From Bacillus sp. FSL H8-0547 (GTDB lineage Bacteria; Bacillota; Bacilli; Bacillales; Bacillaceae), in the NCBI GenBank assembly GCA_038002745.1, contig JBBODD010000001.1, forward strand, positions 1,798,001-1,862,000: a DNA stretch of 64,000 nucleotides, read 5' to 3'. Position 1 is the stretch's first letter; the number at the start of each line of letters is the position of its first letter. Positions 19,999 through 29,696 of this stretch are shown here, one piece after another. Made by a program: the position numbers and the translations under genes. The notes beneath the pieces are model-generated. The model did no database searches. It was not told the origin of the DNA and saw only the letters and a program-made list of their open reading frames with translations.

Positions 19999-20928
19999 GT
20001 GAAACGTGTTAACGTACTGACAGAAGGCGCGATTCTTTTGGCGCTGTTTGCTGTCTTAACATTTATGACGCTTTATCTGCCGCTGTTTGGGGCAATTTTA
20101 ATGTTCTTTATGCCGCTGCCGTTTATTTTGTATACGGTCAGGCATGGGTTAAAGCCGGCAGGCATTCTGACGGCTGCATCGTGTGCTGTGCCATTGTTAA
20201 TTGGTTCTTTGTTTGCTTTGCCGCTGACCCTGATTTTTTCAATAAGCGGGATTGTGATGGGTCATTTCTACAGAAAAAAGCAGACAGCAGGAGCTTTAAT
20301 CGCTGGAACACTTTCCTTTCTGCTGAGCTTTGTCGTGCTGTATGCTGCATCCGTTGCGTTTTTTCAGGTTGATCCTGTGAAGGAAATGACAGCTGCGATG
20401 GATGAAACCTTTGAAATGGCGAGATCCATGATGGCAGCAGTGGGCCAGGAAGCAAATGAAGACGCAATTCAACAATTGGAAGAGCAGATGAAGCTCATAG
20501 GCTACTTGATTCCAAGTGTCCTTCTCTCTTCTGCTTTTATTTTCACCCTGCTCTCGCACGCCGCGGCCATTCCGGTGATGAAAAGACTGAATGTGCAGAT
20601 GGCAAAGCTTAAGCACTTCCGCGAGTGGAAACTGCCTTCAAGCATCGTATGGTATTACCTCGGTGTAAGTTTTCTGATGTTTTTCGATCTTCAGGAAGGA
20701 AGCTTTCTTTTTATCGCCGCTGTTAACCTTCTGTTTATGCTGCAGATGCTCCTTGTCATCCAGGGATTTTCATTCATCTGGTTCTACAGCTATGTGAAAA
20801 ACTATTCAAAAGCGATACCGATTGTTGCGGTCATTGTGTCATTGATTGTGCCGATCCTGATGTATCTCGTAAGAATCTTAGGTATAATTGATTTAGCATT
20901 TAATTTGCGGGGCCGCGTGAAAAAATAA
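19999..20928 (+). CDS. yybS: YybS family membrane protein (DUF2232)
   Basis: This 309-aa protein has about eight membrane segments and starts V-K-R-V-N-V-L-T-E-G-A-I-L-L-A-L-F-A-V-L, the usual beginning of YybS. A charged stretch around 120-155 (MDETFEMARSMMAAV...) forms a loop. The function is not known; the family resembles small-molecule uptake components by topology only. GTG 19999 follows GAGGTGA. It always stands next to gdpP in Bacilli. Confidence 0.9.
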   Translation: MKRVNVLTEGAILLALFAVLTFMTLYLPLFGAILMFFMPLPFILYTVRHGLKPAGILTAASCAVPLLIGSLFALPLTLIFSISGIVMGHFYRKKQTAGALIAGTLSFLLSFVVLYAASVAFFQVDPVKEMTAAMDETFEMARSMMAAVGQEANEDAIQQLEEQMKLIGYLIPSVLLSSAFIFTLLSHAAAIPVMKRLNVQMAKLKHFREWKLPSSIVWYYLGVSFLMFFDLQEGSFLFIAAVNLLFMLQMLLVIQGFSFIWFYSYVKNYSKAIPIVAVIVSLIVPILMYLVRILGIIDLAFNLRGRVKK

Positions 20929-21012
20929 AAGAAAAGCGCATAAACTAGATTCATACATTGACCCCAGCAATCTTGCGTATGTTTCACTGTAGGTTTGAGG
21001 AGATGAAACAAC

Positions 21013-22992
21013 ATGCCCAGTTTTTTTGAAAAACCATTAATCAGGTACCCCCTTCTAGCATTGATTGCCCTGACCGCGATTTCCATCATCATCCTTTTTT
21101 ACTATCAGTGGATGATCGGTTTAGCCGGGGTCCTTCTTTTAGGTGCGATTTTGTTTCTTCTCCGGGCTGCCGATAGAAAAATAAAAGCAGAGATGGAGAC
21201 TTATATCTCCACGCTCTCCTACCGTCTGAAGCGGGTTGGAGAGGAAGCTTTGATGGAAATGCCGATTGGCATCATGCTGTTTAATGAACAGTTCCATATT
21301 GAATGGACCAATCCGTTCCTTACCTCCTGTTTTCATGAGGATACCCTTGTCGGGCGGTCCATGTATGATGTCGCAGAAGCTCTCGTTCCGCTTGTGAAAC
21401 AGGAAGTGGACACCGAAACGATCACCCTTCATGAACGGAAATTCAAGGTGATCATTAAGCGCGAAGAACGGCTGCTCTATTTCTTTGATGTAACAGAGCA
21501 GATTGAAATTGAGAAACAGTATGAAGATGAGCGCACGGTTCTGGGGCTCATTTTCCTGGATAATTACGATGAAGTGACCCAGGGTCTGGATGATCAGACC
21601 AAGAGTTCGATCAACTCTCATGTCACGTCCATCCTGAACAAATGGGCGACCGAAAACGGCATTTATTTGAAACGAACATCCTCAGAACGCTTTATGGCGA
21701 TCCTGAACGAACATATTTTAATTAAGCTTGAAAAAGGAAAGTTTTCAATTCTTGACGAAGTAAGAGAGCAGACGACCGTTGAAAACATTTCCCTGACGCT
21801 GAGCATCGGAATCGGGTCAGGTGTCCCTTCTCTGACAGAGCTTGGCGACCTTGCCCAGTCGAGTCTTGATCTTGCACTAGGACGCGGAGGCGACCAGGTG
21901 GCCATCAAGCAGACGAACGGAAAAGTGAAATTCTACGGCGGAAAAACGAATCCGATGGAAAAACGAACGCGCGTCCGGGCAAGGGTTATATCACACGCTC
22001 TGACAGAAATTATTTCTGAAAGCGACAAGGTCATCATTATGGGCCACAAATACCCTGATATGGACTCGATCGGATCAGCTATCGGCATCCTGAAAGTGGC
22101 GCAGGTGAACGATAAAGAAGGCTTTATCGTGCTTGATCAAAACGAAATTGATACAGGTGTACAGCGGCTGATCCAGGAAGTCAGACAGCACTCGGATCTC
22201 TGGTCCCGTTTTATTACGAGAGACGAGGCGCAAGAGATATCGACCGATGATTCTGTGCTGATTGTCGTAGACACGCATAAGCCATCCCTTGTCATCGATG
22301 AAAAGCTGCTCAACAAAATGGACAATGTCGTCGTCATCGACCATCACAGACGCGGAGAAGAATTTATTAAAGATCCGCTTCTCGTCTACATGGAGCCTTA
22401 TGCTTCTTCAACGGCCGAGCTTGTAACAGAGCTTCTCGAATATCAGACAAAACGTCTGAAAATGAACATGATTGAAGCGACCTCGCTGCTTGCCGGCATC
22501 ATCGTGGATACGAAAAGCTTCACGCTCAGAACGGGTTCGCGCACATTTGACGCGGCTTCTTATTTAAGGTCCAAAGGGGCAGACACAATCCTCGTGCAGA
22601 AGTTTATGAGAGAAGACATCACGCACTACGTGAAGCGTTCAAAACTGATACAAAATACAAACATGCTGAGAGAAGGCATCGCAATCGCTAAGGCAGATCC
22701 TGATTCAGAGGAAACGTTTGATCAGGTCATCATTGCCCAGACAGCGGACACCCTGCTGTCGATGAGCGGAGTTGTGGCATCGTTTGTCCTTGCCCGAAGA
22801 AACGACCAGACCATCGGCATCAGCGCCCGTTCACTCGGGGACATAAACGTCCAGCTGATCATGGAAGCCCTGGACGGCGGCGGACACCTTACGAATGCTG
22901 CCACTCAGCTTGAGAACCTGTCTCTGAATGAGGCAGAAGAGAGATTAGAACAGGCAATCCTGGAGTATTTAGAAGGAGGAACCAAATCATGA
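21013..22992 (+). CDS. gdpP: Cyclic-di-AMP phosphodiesterase GdpP (YybT)
   Basis: GdpP hydrolyses the second messenger c-di-AMP and so affects cell wall, potassium and beta-lactam tolerance. The 659-aa protein has two N-terminal membrane helices, a PAS-like domain (about 80-150), a degenerate GGDEF domain (about 170-300) and a DHH-DHHA1 catalytic module with [16 protein letters not shown] and G-G-G-H-L-T-N-A-A. Its stop overlaps rplI by four bases. Confidence 0.97.
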   Translation: MPSFFEKPLIRYPLLALIALTAISIIILFYYQWMIGLAGVLLLGAILFLLRAADRKIKAEMETYISTLSYRLKRVGEEALMEMPIGIMLFNEQFHIEWTNPFLTSCFHEDTLVGRSMYDVAEALVPLVKQEVDTETITLHERKFKVIIKREERLLYFFDVTEQIEIEKQYEDERTVLGLIFLDNYDEVTQGLDDQTKSSINSHVTSILNKWATENGIYLKRTSSERFMAILNEHILIKLEKGKFSILDEVREQTTVENISLTLSIGIGSGVPSLTELGDLAQSSLDLALGRGGDQVAIKQTNGKVKFYGGKTNPMEKRTRVRARVISHALTEIISESDKVIIMGHKYPDMDSIGSAIGILKVAQVNDKEGFIVLDQNEIDTGVQRLIQEVRQHSDLWSRFITRDEAQEISTDDSVLIVVDTHKPSLVIDEKLLNKMDNVVVIDHHRRGEEFIKDPLLVYMEPYASSTAELVTELLEYQTKRLKMNMIEATSLLAGIIVDTKSFTLRTGSRTFDAASYLRSKGADTILVQKFMREDITHYVKRSKLIQNTNMLREGIAIAKADPDSEETFDQVIIAQTADTLLSMSGVVASFVLARRNDQTIGISARSLGDINVQLIMEALDGGGHLTNAATQLENLSLNEAEERLEQAILEYLEGGTKS

Positions 22993-23435
22993 AAGTTATA
23001 TTCCTGAAAGATGTTAAAGGCAAAGGAAAAAAAGGGGAAGTAAAAAATGTAGCAGACGGCTACGCACATAACTTCCTGATCAAACAGGGGCTTGCAATTG
23101 AAGCAAATAACTCTGAAATCAGCAAACTGCAGGGCCAGAAGAAAAAAGAAGAAAAAGAAGCCGCAGCAGAGCTTGAGCGCTCAAAAGAACTGAAAGAAAC
23201 GCTCGAGAGCCTGACAGTTGAGCTCAAAGCAAAATCAGGAGAAGGCGGCCGCCTTTTCGGATCGATCACAAGCAAGCAAATCGCAGATGAACTGCTGAAA
23301 ACACACGGCCATAAACTCGACAAGCGCAAAATCGAGCTTCCGGATGCCATCCGCGCTCTAGGGTTTACAAACGTGCCTGTCAAGCTTCACCCTGACGTAA
23401 CAGCAACACTGAAAGTGCATGTAACTGAACAATAA
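22989..23435 (+). CDS. rplI: 50S ribosomal protein bL9
   Basis: The 148-aa protein starts [17 protein letters not shown], has the N-terminal L9 domain signature ([16 protein letters not shown]), a long connecting helix (about 42-75) and a C-terminal domain. The ATG overlaps the gdpP stop (ATGA), so the two are coupled; AGGAGG lies inside the end of gdpP. Confidence 0.97.
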   Translation: MKVIFLKDVKGKGKKGEVKNVADGYAHNFLIKQGLAIEANNSEISKLQGQKKKEEKEAAAELERSKELKETLESLTVELKAKSGEGGRLFGSITSKQIADELLKTHGHKLDKRKIELPDAIRALGFTNVPVKLHPDVTATLKVHVTEQ

Positions 23436-23539
23436 TAAGCAAGATGTGATGTGTGAATGGATGCTGCTTCTTTTCTGCGCAACACATCTTTTTTGCAGGC
23501 TTAAGTCCTGCCTAAATCAAGTTAAGGACGGTGATCATC

Positions 23540-24904
23540 ATGAATGAAATGTTTGATGACCGGATTCCTCCACAGAACATTGAGGCGGAGCAAGCCGTGC
23601 TCGGAGCCATTTTTCTCGAACCCGCATCATTGATTACAGCTTCTGAAATTCTGATTCCAGAAGACTTTTACAGAGCATCTCATCAGAAGATTTACAATGT
23701 CATGCTCGGGCTTGCGGATAAAGGAGAGCCTGTTGACTTAGTAACAGTCACCTCAGAGCTTGCAGATGCCAATTTACTAGAGGAAATCGGCGGTGTATCT
23801 TATTTAAGCGACCTGGCGGGTTCCGTCCCGACAGCAGCCAATATTGAATATTACGGCAGAATCGTCGAAGAAAAATCCATTCTCAGACGCCTGATCCGCA
23901 CGGCAACAACCATTGCCCAGGACGGATATTCACGCGAAGACGAAGTGGCAGTTCTCCTCAACGAAGCCGAAAAAAACATTATGGAAGTCTCCCAGCGCAA
24001 AAATGCAGGAGCTTTCCAAAATATAAAAGATGTACTCGTTCAAACGTACGATAACATTGAATTGCTGCACACACGAAAAGGCGACATCACGGGAATTGCG
24101 ACAGGATTTACCGAGCTCGACCGGATGACGGCAGGCTTTCAGCGAAATGACCTCATCATCGTGGCGGCCCGTCCATCCGTTGGTAAAACCGCCTTTGCCC
24201 TGAATATCGCCCAGAACGTCGCAACAAAAACGGACGAAAACGTCGCCATCTTCAGTCTCGAGATGGGTGCGGACCAGCTAGTCATGAGGATGCTCTGTGC
24301 AGAAGGCAACATTAACGCCCAGGCACTTCGTACAGGAAACCTGACCCCTGAAGACTGGGGCAAGCTCACAATGGCCATGGGAAGCCTCTCTGACTCAGGC
24401 ATCTACATCGATGATACGCCCGGTATCCGCGTCAGCGACATCCGCGCAAAATGCCGCCGCCTGAAGCAGGAAAGCGGCCTCGGCATGATCCTGATCGATT
24501 ACCTGCAGCTCATCCAGGGAAGCGGACGTAACAAGGACAACCGTCAGCAGGAAGTATCCGAGATCTCCCGGACACTGAAGTCCCTCGCAAGGGAACTCAA
24601 AGTCCCGGTCATCGCCCTTTCCCAGCTTTCCCGCGGCGTTGAGCAGCGTCAGGACAAGCGTCCGATGATGTCCGACATCCGTGAATCCGGAAGTATCGAG
24701 CAGGATGCCGATATCGTAGCCTTCCTCTACCGGGACGATTACTACGATAAAGAATCCGAAAACAAAAACATCATTGAAATCATCATCGCCAAGCAGCGTA
24801 ACGGACCGGTCGGCACCGTCAGCCTGGCGTTTGTAAAAGAATACAACAAATTCGTCAACCTGGAACGGCGCTTCGATGATGCCGGCGTGCCACCGGGTGC
24901 TTAG
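23540..24904 (+). CDS. dnaC: Replicative DNA helicase (DnaB-type; DnaC in B. subtilis)
   Basis: Hexameric helicase that unwinds the fork. The 454-aa protein has the N-terminal primase-binding domain (RIPPQNIEAEQAVLGAIF) and a RecA-like motor with Walker A A-R-P-S-V-G-K-T-A, Walker B M-I-L-I-D-Y-L-Q-L-I and the L-S-Q-L-S-R-G-V-E-Q-R motif. ATG 23540 gives the same length as B. subtilis; an in-frame GTG lies three codons upstream. Confidence 0.97.
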   Translation: MNEMFDDRIPPQNIEAEQAVLGAIFLEPASLITASEILIPEDFYRASHQKIYNVMLGLADKGEPVDLVTVTSELADANLLEEIGGVSYLSDLAGSVPTAANIEYYGRIVEEKSILRRLIRTATTIAQDGYSREDEVAVLLNEAEKNIMEVSQRKNAGAFQNIKDVLVQTYDNIELLHTRKGDITGIATGFTELDRMTAGFQRNDLIIVAARPSVGKTAFALNIAQNVATKTDENVAIFSLEMGADQLVMRMLCAEGNINAQALRTGNLTPEDWGKLTMAMGSLSDSGIYIDDTPGIRVSDIRAKCRRLKQESGLGMILIDYLQLIQGSGRNKDNRQQEVSEISRTLKSLARELKVPVIALSQLSRGVEQRQDKRPMMSDIRESGSIEQDADIVAFLYRDDYYDKESENKNIIEIIIAKQRNGPVGTVSLAFVKEYNKFVNLERRFDDAGVPPGA

Positions 24905-24936
24905 AAGCTGTCCTTTGCGGGGCGGCTTTTTTTTAA
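24905..24936 (+). terminator. Terminator after dnaC
   Basis: AGCTGTCC and GGGGCGGCT form an imperfect stem followed by TTTTTTTT. Confidence 0.65.
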
Positions 24937-24977
24937 TTGGTCAGGGGCTGCAGATGCGCGCTTTCATGTAAGAGGAA

Positions 24978-25303
24978 TCTGGAAATTTTCAAGTAAACGA
25001 CTGTTTACGGCAAGTAATGGATCGGTTTTTTTTTAGGAAAAGAGGTATTCCGGCAAGTATTCGGCGCGGGGTTGCAAGTAAACGACCTGGATGGCCCTCG
25101 GGCCTCGTTTTTAAGCCTTTGAATGCTCAAAATCTTCTTCGAGCGGGACGCATGTATGAAGCATGCGCTCTGTTATTTAGGAGGCATCTGGAAATTTTCA
25201 AGTAAACGATTGTTTGTGGCAAGTAAAGAATCGGTTTTTTCAAGTAAAAAAGGTATTCCGGCAAGTATTCGGTGCGTAACGGCAAGGAACGGGTATGATT
25301 GCG
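24978..25303. repeat. 21-bp tandem repeat array (CAAGTAA units) between dnaC and purA
   Basis: Units headed CAAGTA/CAAGGA start at 24990, 25011, 25054 and 25075, and again at 25199, 25220, 25241, 25262 and 25283. The second block has an exact 21-bp period. The two blocks are also copies of each other (TCTGGAAATTTTCAAGTAAACGA at both, 209 bp apart). The minus-strand frame reads as heptads of L-P/K-x-x-x-x-Y. No ribosome binding site or conserved protein is seen, so I treat it as a non-coding repeat. Confidence 0.85.
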
Positions 25304-25390
25304 CCGCATCTTCCCCTGACAGAATGAAACCCCAAATCAGGGGTTAACCTATGAAAAGAGGAACCAAATCACACACAATCACAACATATT

Positions 25391-25427
25391 ACGAACGAAA
25401 ATAAAATGAAATCTCATTAATGTTCGT
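25391..25427. promoter_or_regulatory. Candidate PurR box pair upstream of purA
   Basis: ACGAAC (25391-25396) and its inverse GTTCGT (25422-25427) lie just upstream of the -35 box. PurR of Bacillus binds pairs of inverted CGAAC-containing PurBoxes at purine genes. Spacing and flanking bases are only roughly right. Confidence 0.55.
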
Positions 25428-25434
25428 CTTTTCG

Positions 25435-25463
25435 TTGACTTTCTGCCCTTTAACTGGTAGAAT
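25435..25463 (+). promoter_or_regulatory. Sigma-A promoter of purA
   Basis: TTGACT (25435-25440), a 17-base spacer and TAGAAT (25458-25463), about 60 bases before the purA start. Confidence 0.82.
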
Positions 25464-25479
25464 TAGCTTGTTTGATTGA

Positions 25480-26808
<1,329 letters not shown>

Positions 26809-26815
26809 GCCATTG

Positions 26816-26848
26816 AATCGAAAGGGATCCGTCCCTTTCGATTTTTTA
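26816..26848 (+). terminator. Terminator after purA
   Basis: AATCGAAAGGGA and TCCCTTTCGATT form a perfect stem with a 4-base loop, followed by T residues. Confidence 0.93.
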
Positions 26849-26935
26849 ATTATTTTTAAAATAGTCTTGTGTTTCAGCTATTATTGAACTATAATAATTT
26901 AGGTCGGCAGATAATCGCTGATCCATACATACTTC

Positions 26936-27008
26936 GGCTTGGTAGCTCAGTCGGTAGAGCAAAGGACTGAAAATCCTTGTGTCGGCGGTTCGATTCCGTC
27001 CCAAGCCA
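26936..27008 (+). tRNA. tRNA-Phe (anticodon GAA)
   Basis: The acceptor stem GGCTTGG/CCAAGCC, the D arm AGCTCAGTCGGTAGAGC, the anticodon stem AAGGA/TCCTT with loop CTGAAAA (anticodon GAA) and the T arm with GTTCGATTC are all intact, with discriminator A at 27008. The bases after it are CTA, so the 3' CCA is not encoded and must be added by the CCA-adding enzyme. It stands alone. Confidence 0.95.
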
Positions 27009-27016
27009 CTACGAAA

Positions 27017-27088
27017 AGCTTCAGCACTGGGTGCTGAAGCTGGACACAGAAAAAAGACATGATCCTTAATCGGATGCATGTCTTTTTT
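27017..27088 (+). terminator. Hairpins after tRNA-Phe
   Basis: A perfect 11-bp stem (AGCTTCAGCAC/GTGCTGAAGCT, 27017-27041) is followed by a true terminator, AAAAAAGACATG/CATGTCTTTTTT (27050-27088). Confidence 0.87.
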
Positions 27089-27323
27089 GTTATGCCTATA
27101 GTCGCATAACCGTTACATAAAAGTGCAAATTTTTACATCAAAAACTAAAATATGACATCAATAATACAGAAATGTTACATTTTTGAAAATGGCTAGGTAA
27201 TAGTCTGATAATATGGTAGGTTAGTAGAGTGGCTAAAAAAGAAATCCGCAAACATAGCACTATAGGCTTATATAGATGATAGATAAAGTACTGATCAGTG
27301 GTCAATTGGGAGGAAATTGTATC

Positions 27324-28772
27324 GTGTTTAAGCGCATAACTGGATTCGTTGGAAACAACGTGAAGCATACAAACAGCACTATAAAGAAGGCATTATTCGG
27401 TCTGACTTTCGCAGGCGCCATGACATTCGGCATGAATGCTTCTGCAGAGGAAAATCTTGAGACCGTTTACCATATTTATCTGGACGGCGAAAGAATCGGA
27501 ACGGTAGACAGTCAGCAGTTAATTGATGACCTTTCAAAGCAAAAGATTGAAGAGGCCAAAAAAGAGTATAAAGATTATCAATTAACGGTTGAAGAGATGG
27601 AAGTAATCCCTGAGCAAATGTTTCGCCCTGCTGCAAGCAACGAGGAAACTCTTGCCAAGCTTAAAGAAGAGCTTAATGTAGCAGCAGACGCAGCTTTACT
27701 TAAAATAGATAATCAGACTGTCGGCTACTTCAAGAACAAAGAAGAAGCAGAGAGAGTTCTAAAAGCTTACAAAGCCAAGTACGTTCCGGCTGAACAGGTA
27801 GAACAGGCCGAGAAAATGAAGCAGTCCCCACCGCCGCTTCAGCCATTAAAAGAAAATGAATCTCGTATACTAGACGTTTCATTCTCGGGAAAAGTTTCAA
27901 TTTCAGAGGAAAAAATTTCTCCTGAAGAGGTGCTGACGGCACAGGAAGGCGTAAAGCTTCTTGCAAAAGGCACGCTTGAAGAGAAAAAACACAAAGTAAA
28001 AGATGAAGATGTTCTTTCAAAGGTCGCTTCTGAATACAAGCTTTCCGTTGAAGAATTGCTTGCTCTAAATCCGGGTCTGTCAGATGAAAATGTAATCAAG
28101 CCTGGTGAGGAACTAAACGTAAAAGACTACAAGCCTTTCACAAATGTCCTAGTAAAAGAAGAGGTTTCAAAAAAAGAAGCCATTGCCTATGAAACAGAAG
28201 TGGTTGAAGATTCTTCCATGTTTAAAGGCGACAAAAAAACGAAGCAAGAAGGAAAAGACGGACAGAAGCTTCTTAACTATGTTGTTCACAAGGAAAACGG
28301 CAAAGAAGTAAAACGTGAAACGACAAAAGAAGAAACGCTTGCTGAACCGGTAAAAGAAATCATCGTAAAAGGCACAAAAGTGGTTCCTTCACGCGGAAAC
28401 GGCTCTCTTCAGTGGCCGGCTGTCGGCGGATATGTTTCAAGCAAGCTTGGAACGCGCTGGGGCAAGATGCACAAAGGAATCGACATTGCCCGTCCGAGTG
28501 ACCGCACAATCAAAGCGGCAGACAACGGCAAGATTATCTCTGCAGGCAATGATGGCGCATACGGAAATAAAGTCGAAATTGATCATGGAAATGGCATGAA
28601 GACGGTTTATGCCCACCTTGATTCAATCTCTGTATCGGTTGGCGATACAGTGTCTCAGGGACAGAAAATCGGTGTCATGGGTTCTACCGGCCGCTCAACT
28701 GGCGTTCACCTTCACTTTGAAGTCTATGAGAACGGAAAACTGAAAGATCCATTGAAGTATTTAAAGAGATAA
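27324..28772 (+). CDS. Secreted M23-family peptidase with LysM and G5-like domains
   Basis: Probable cell-wall endopeptidase of 482 aa. It has a signal sequence (about 20-45, ending A-S-A-E), a mixed alpha/coil region, a LysM-like segment (HKVKDEDVLSKVASEYKLSVEELLALNPGLSDENVIKPGEEL), a G5-type beta region (YVVHKENGKEVKRETT) and a C-terminal lysostaphin-type M23 domain with H-K-G-I-D-I-A and H-L-H-F-E-V-Y zinc ligands. GTG 27324 follows GGGAGGA. It lies directly upstream of walRK, which in Bacillus controls such hydrolases. Confidence 0.9.
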   Translation: MFKRITGFVGNNVKHTNSTIKKALFGLTFAGAMTFGMNASAEENLETVYHIYLDGERIGTVDSQQLIDDLSKQKIEEAKKEYKDYQLTVEEMEVIPEQMFRPAASNEETLAKLKEELNVAADAALLKIDNQTVGYFKNKEEAERVLKAYKAKYVPAEQVEQAEKMKQSPPPLQPLKENESRILDVSFSGKVSISEEKISPEEVLTAQEGVKLLAKGTLEEKKHKVKDEDVLSKVASEYKLSVEELLALNPGLSDENVIKPGEELNVKDYKPFTNVLVKEEVSKKEAIAYETEVVEDSSMFKGDKKTKQEGKDGQKLLNYVVHKENGKEVKRETTKEETLAEPVKEIIVKGTKVVPSRGNGSLQWPAVGGYVSSKLGTRWGKMHKGIDIARPSDRTIKAADNGKIISAGNDGAYGNKVEIDHGNGMKTVYAHLDSISVSVGDTVSQGQKIGVMGSTGRSTGVHLHFEVYENGKLKDPLKYLKR

Positions 28773-28986
28773 CCTTGGGCCCTGCCTGAGGTTTTCCTCA
28801 TTTTTCACATCGGACTTGTATTTATGACTCGGCACTGCGCCGGGTTTTTGTCTTTTTACCGCTGATTTGCCTGACAGAGTTTGGGATATCCTAAAAAGAA
28901 ACTGCCTGAAAAGATGAATCTGCCTGTCATAAGTGGTAAATTAAGAAGAGAGAACGTAACACCTTATATAAAAGGGGCGATTGGCC

Positions 28987-29691
28987 GTGGAAAAGAAAAT
29001 CTTAGTTGTCGATGATGAAAAGCCGATTGCAGATATTCTGCAGTTTAACTTAAAAAAAGAGGGCTACGACGTTTATTGCGCTTATGATGGAAACGAAGCG
29101 CTTGAAATGGTCGAAGAAGTGCAGCCTGACTTAATCCTATTAGATATTATGCTTCCGAACAAAGACGGCATGGAAGTCTGCCGCGAGGTCCGTAAAAAAT
29201 ATGAAATTCCGATTATTATGCTGACGGCAAAAGACTCGGAAATTGATAAAGTGCTTGGACTTGAGCTCGGAGCGGATGACTATGTGACGAAGCCTTTCAG
29301 CACAAGAGAACTGCTTGCACGCGTCAAAGCAAACTTAAGAAGACTTCAGGCGCTGCCTCCAGAGCAGCAGTCAGATAAAAACGAAATCGAAATCGGTTCC
29401 CTCACGATTCACCCCGATGCTTATGTAGTATCAAAACGCGGGGAAACAATCGAACTGACACACCGCGAGTTCGAACTGCTTCATTATTTGGCCAAGCATA
29501 TCGGACAGGTCATGACCCGCGAGCATCTTCTCCAGACTGTGTGGGGCTATGATTATTTCGGCGATGTGCGCACAGTCGACGTCACGGTCCGCAGACTTCG
29601 GGAAAAAATCGAAGATAACCCAAGTCATCCAACATGGATTGTGACAAGACGAGGTGTCGGGTACTACCTGCGTAACCCTGAACAGGAGTAG
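28987..29691 (+). CDS. walR: Essential response regulator WalR (YycF)
   Basis: OmpR-family regulator of cell-wall hydrolases and wall homeostasis. The 234-aa protein has a receiver domain (I-L-V-V-D-D-E-K-P, phospho-acceptor in L-L-D-I-M-L-P, K in T-K-P-F) and a winged helix ([17 protein letters not shown]). GTG 28987 gives the B. subtilis-like start M-E-K-K-I-L and proper spacing (9 bases) from AGGGG; the TTG two codons upstream is too close. Confidence 0.97.
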   Translation: MEKKILVVDDEKPIADILQFNLKKEGYDVYCAYDGNEALEMVEEVQPDLILLDIMLPNKDGMEVCREVRKKYEIPIIMLTAKDSEIDKVLGLELGADDYVTKPFSTRELLARVKANLRRLQALPPEQQSDKNEIEIGSLTIHPDAYVVSKRGETIELTHREFELLHYLAKHIGQVMTREHLLQTVWGYDYFGDVRTVDVTVRRLREKIEDNPSHPTWIVTRRGVGYYLRNPEQE

Positions 29692-29696
29692 GATTC

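Noticed and set aside
24978-25303. CRISPR array
   Set aside because: The 21-bp units are contiguous, with only a seven-base constant head. There are no uniform repeats with unique spacers and no cas genes.
25017-25347. Open frames of 60-74 codons over the dnaC-purA gap
   Set aside because: They follow the 21-bp repeat, which has no stop in some frames because its period is seven codons. No start signals or conserved protein were seen.
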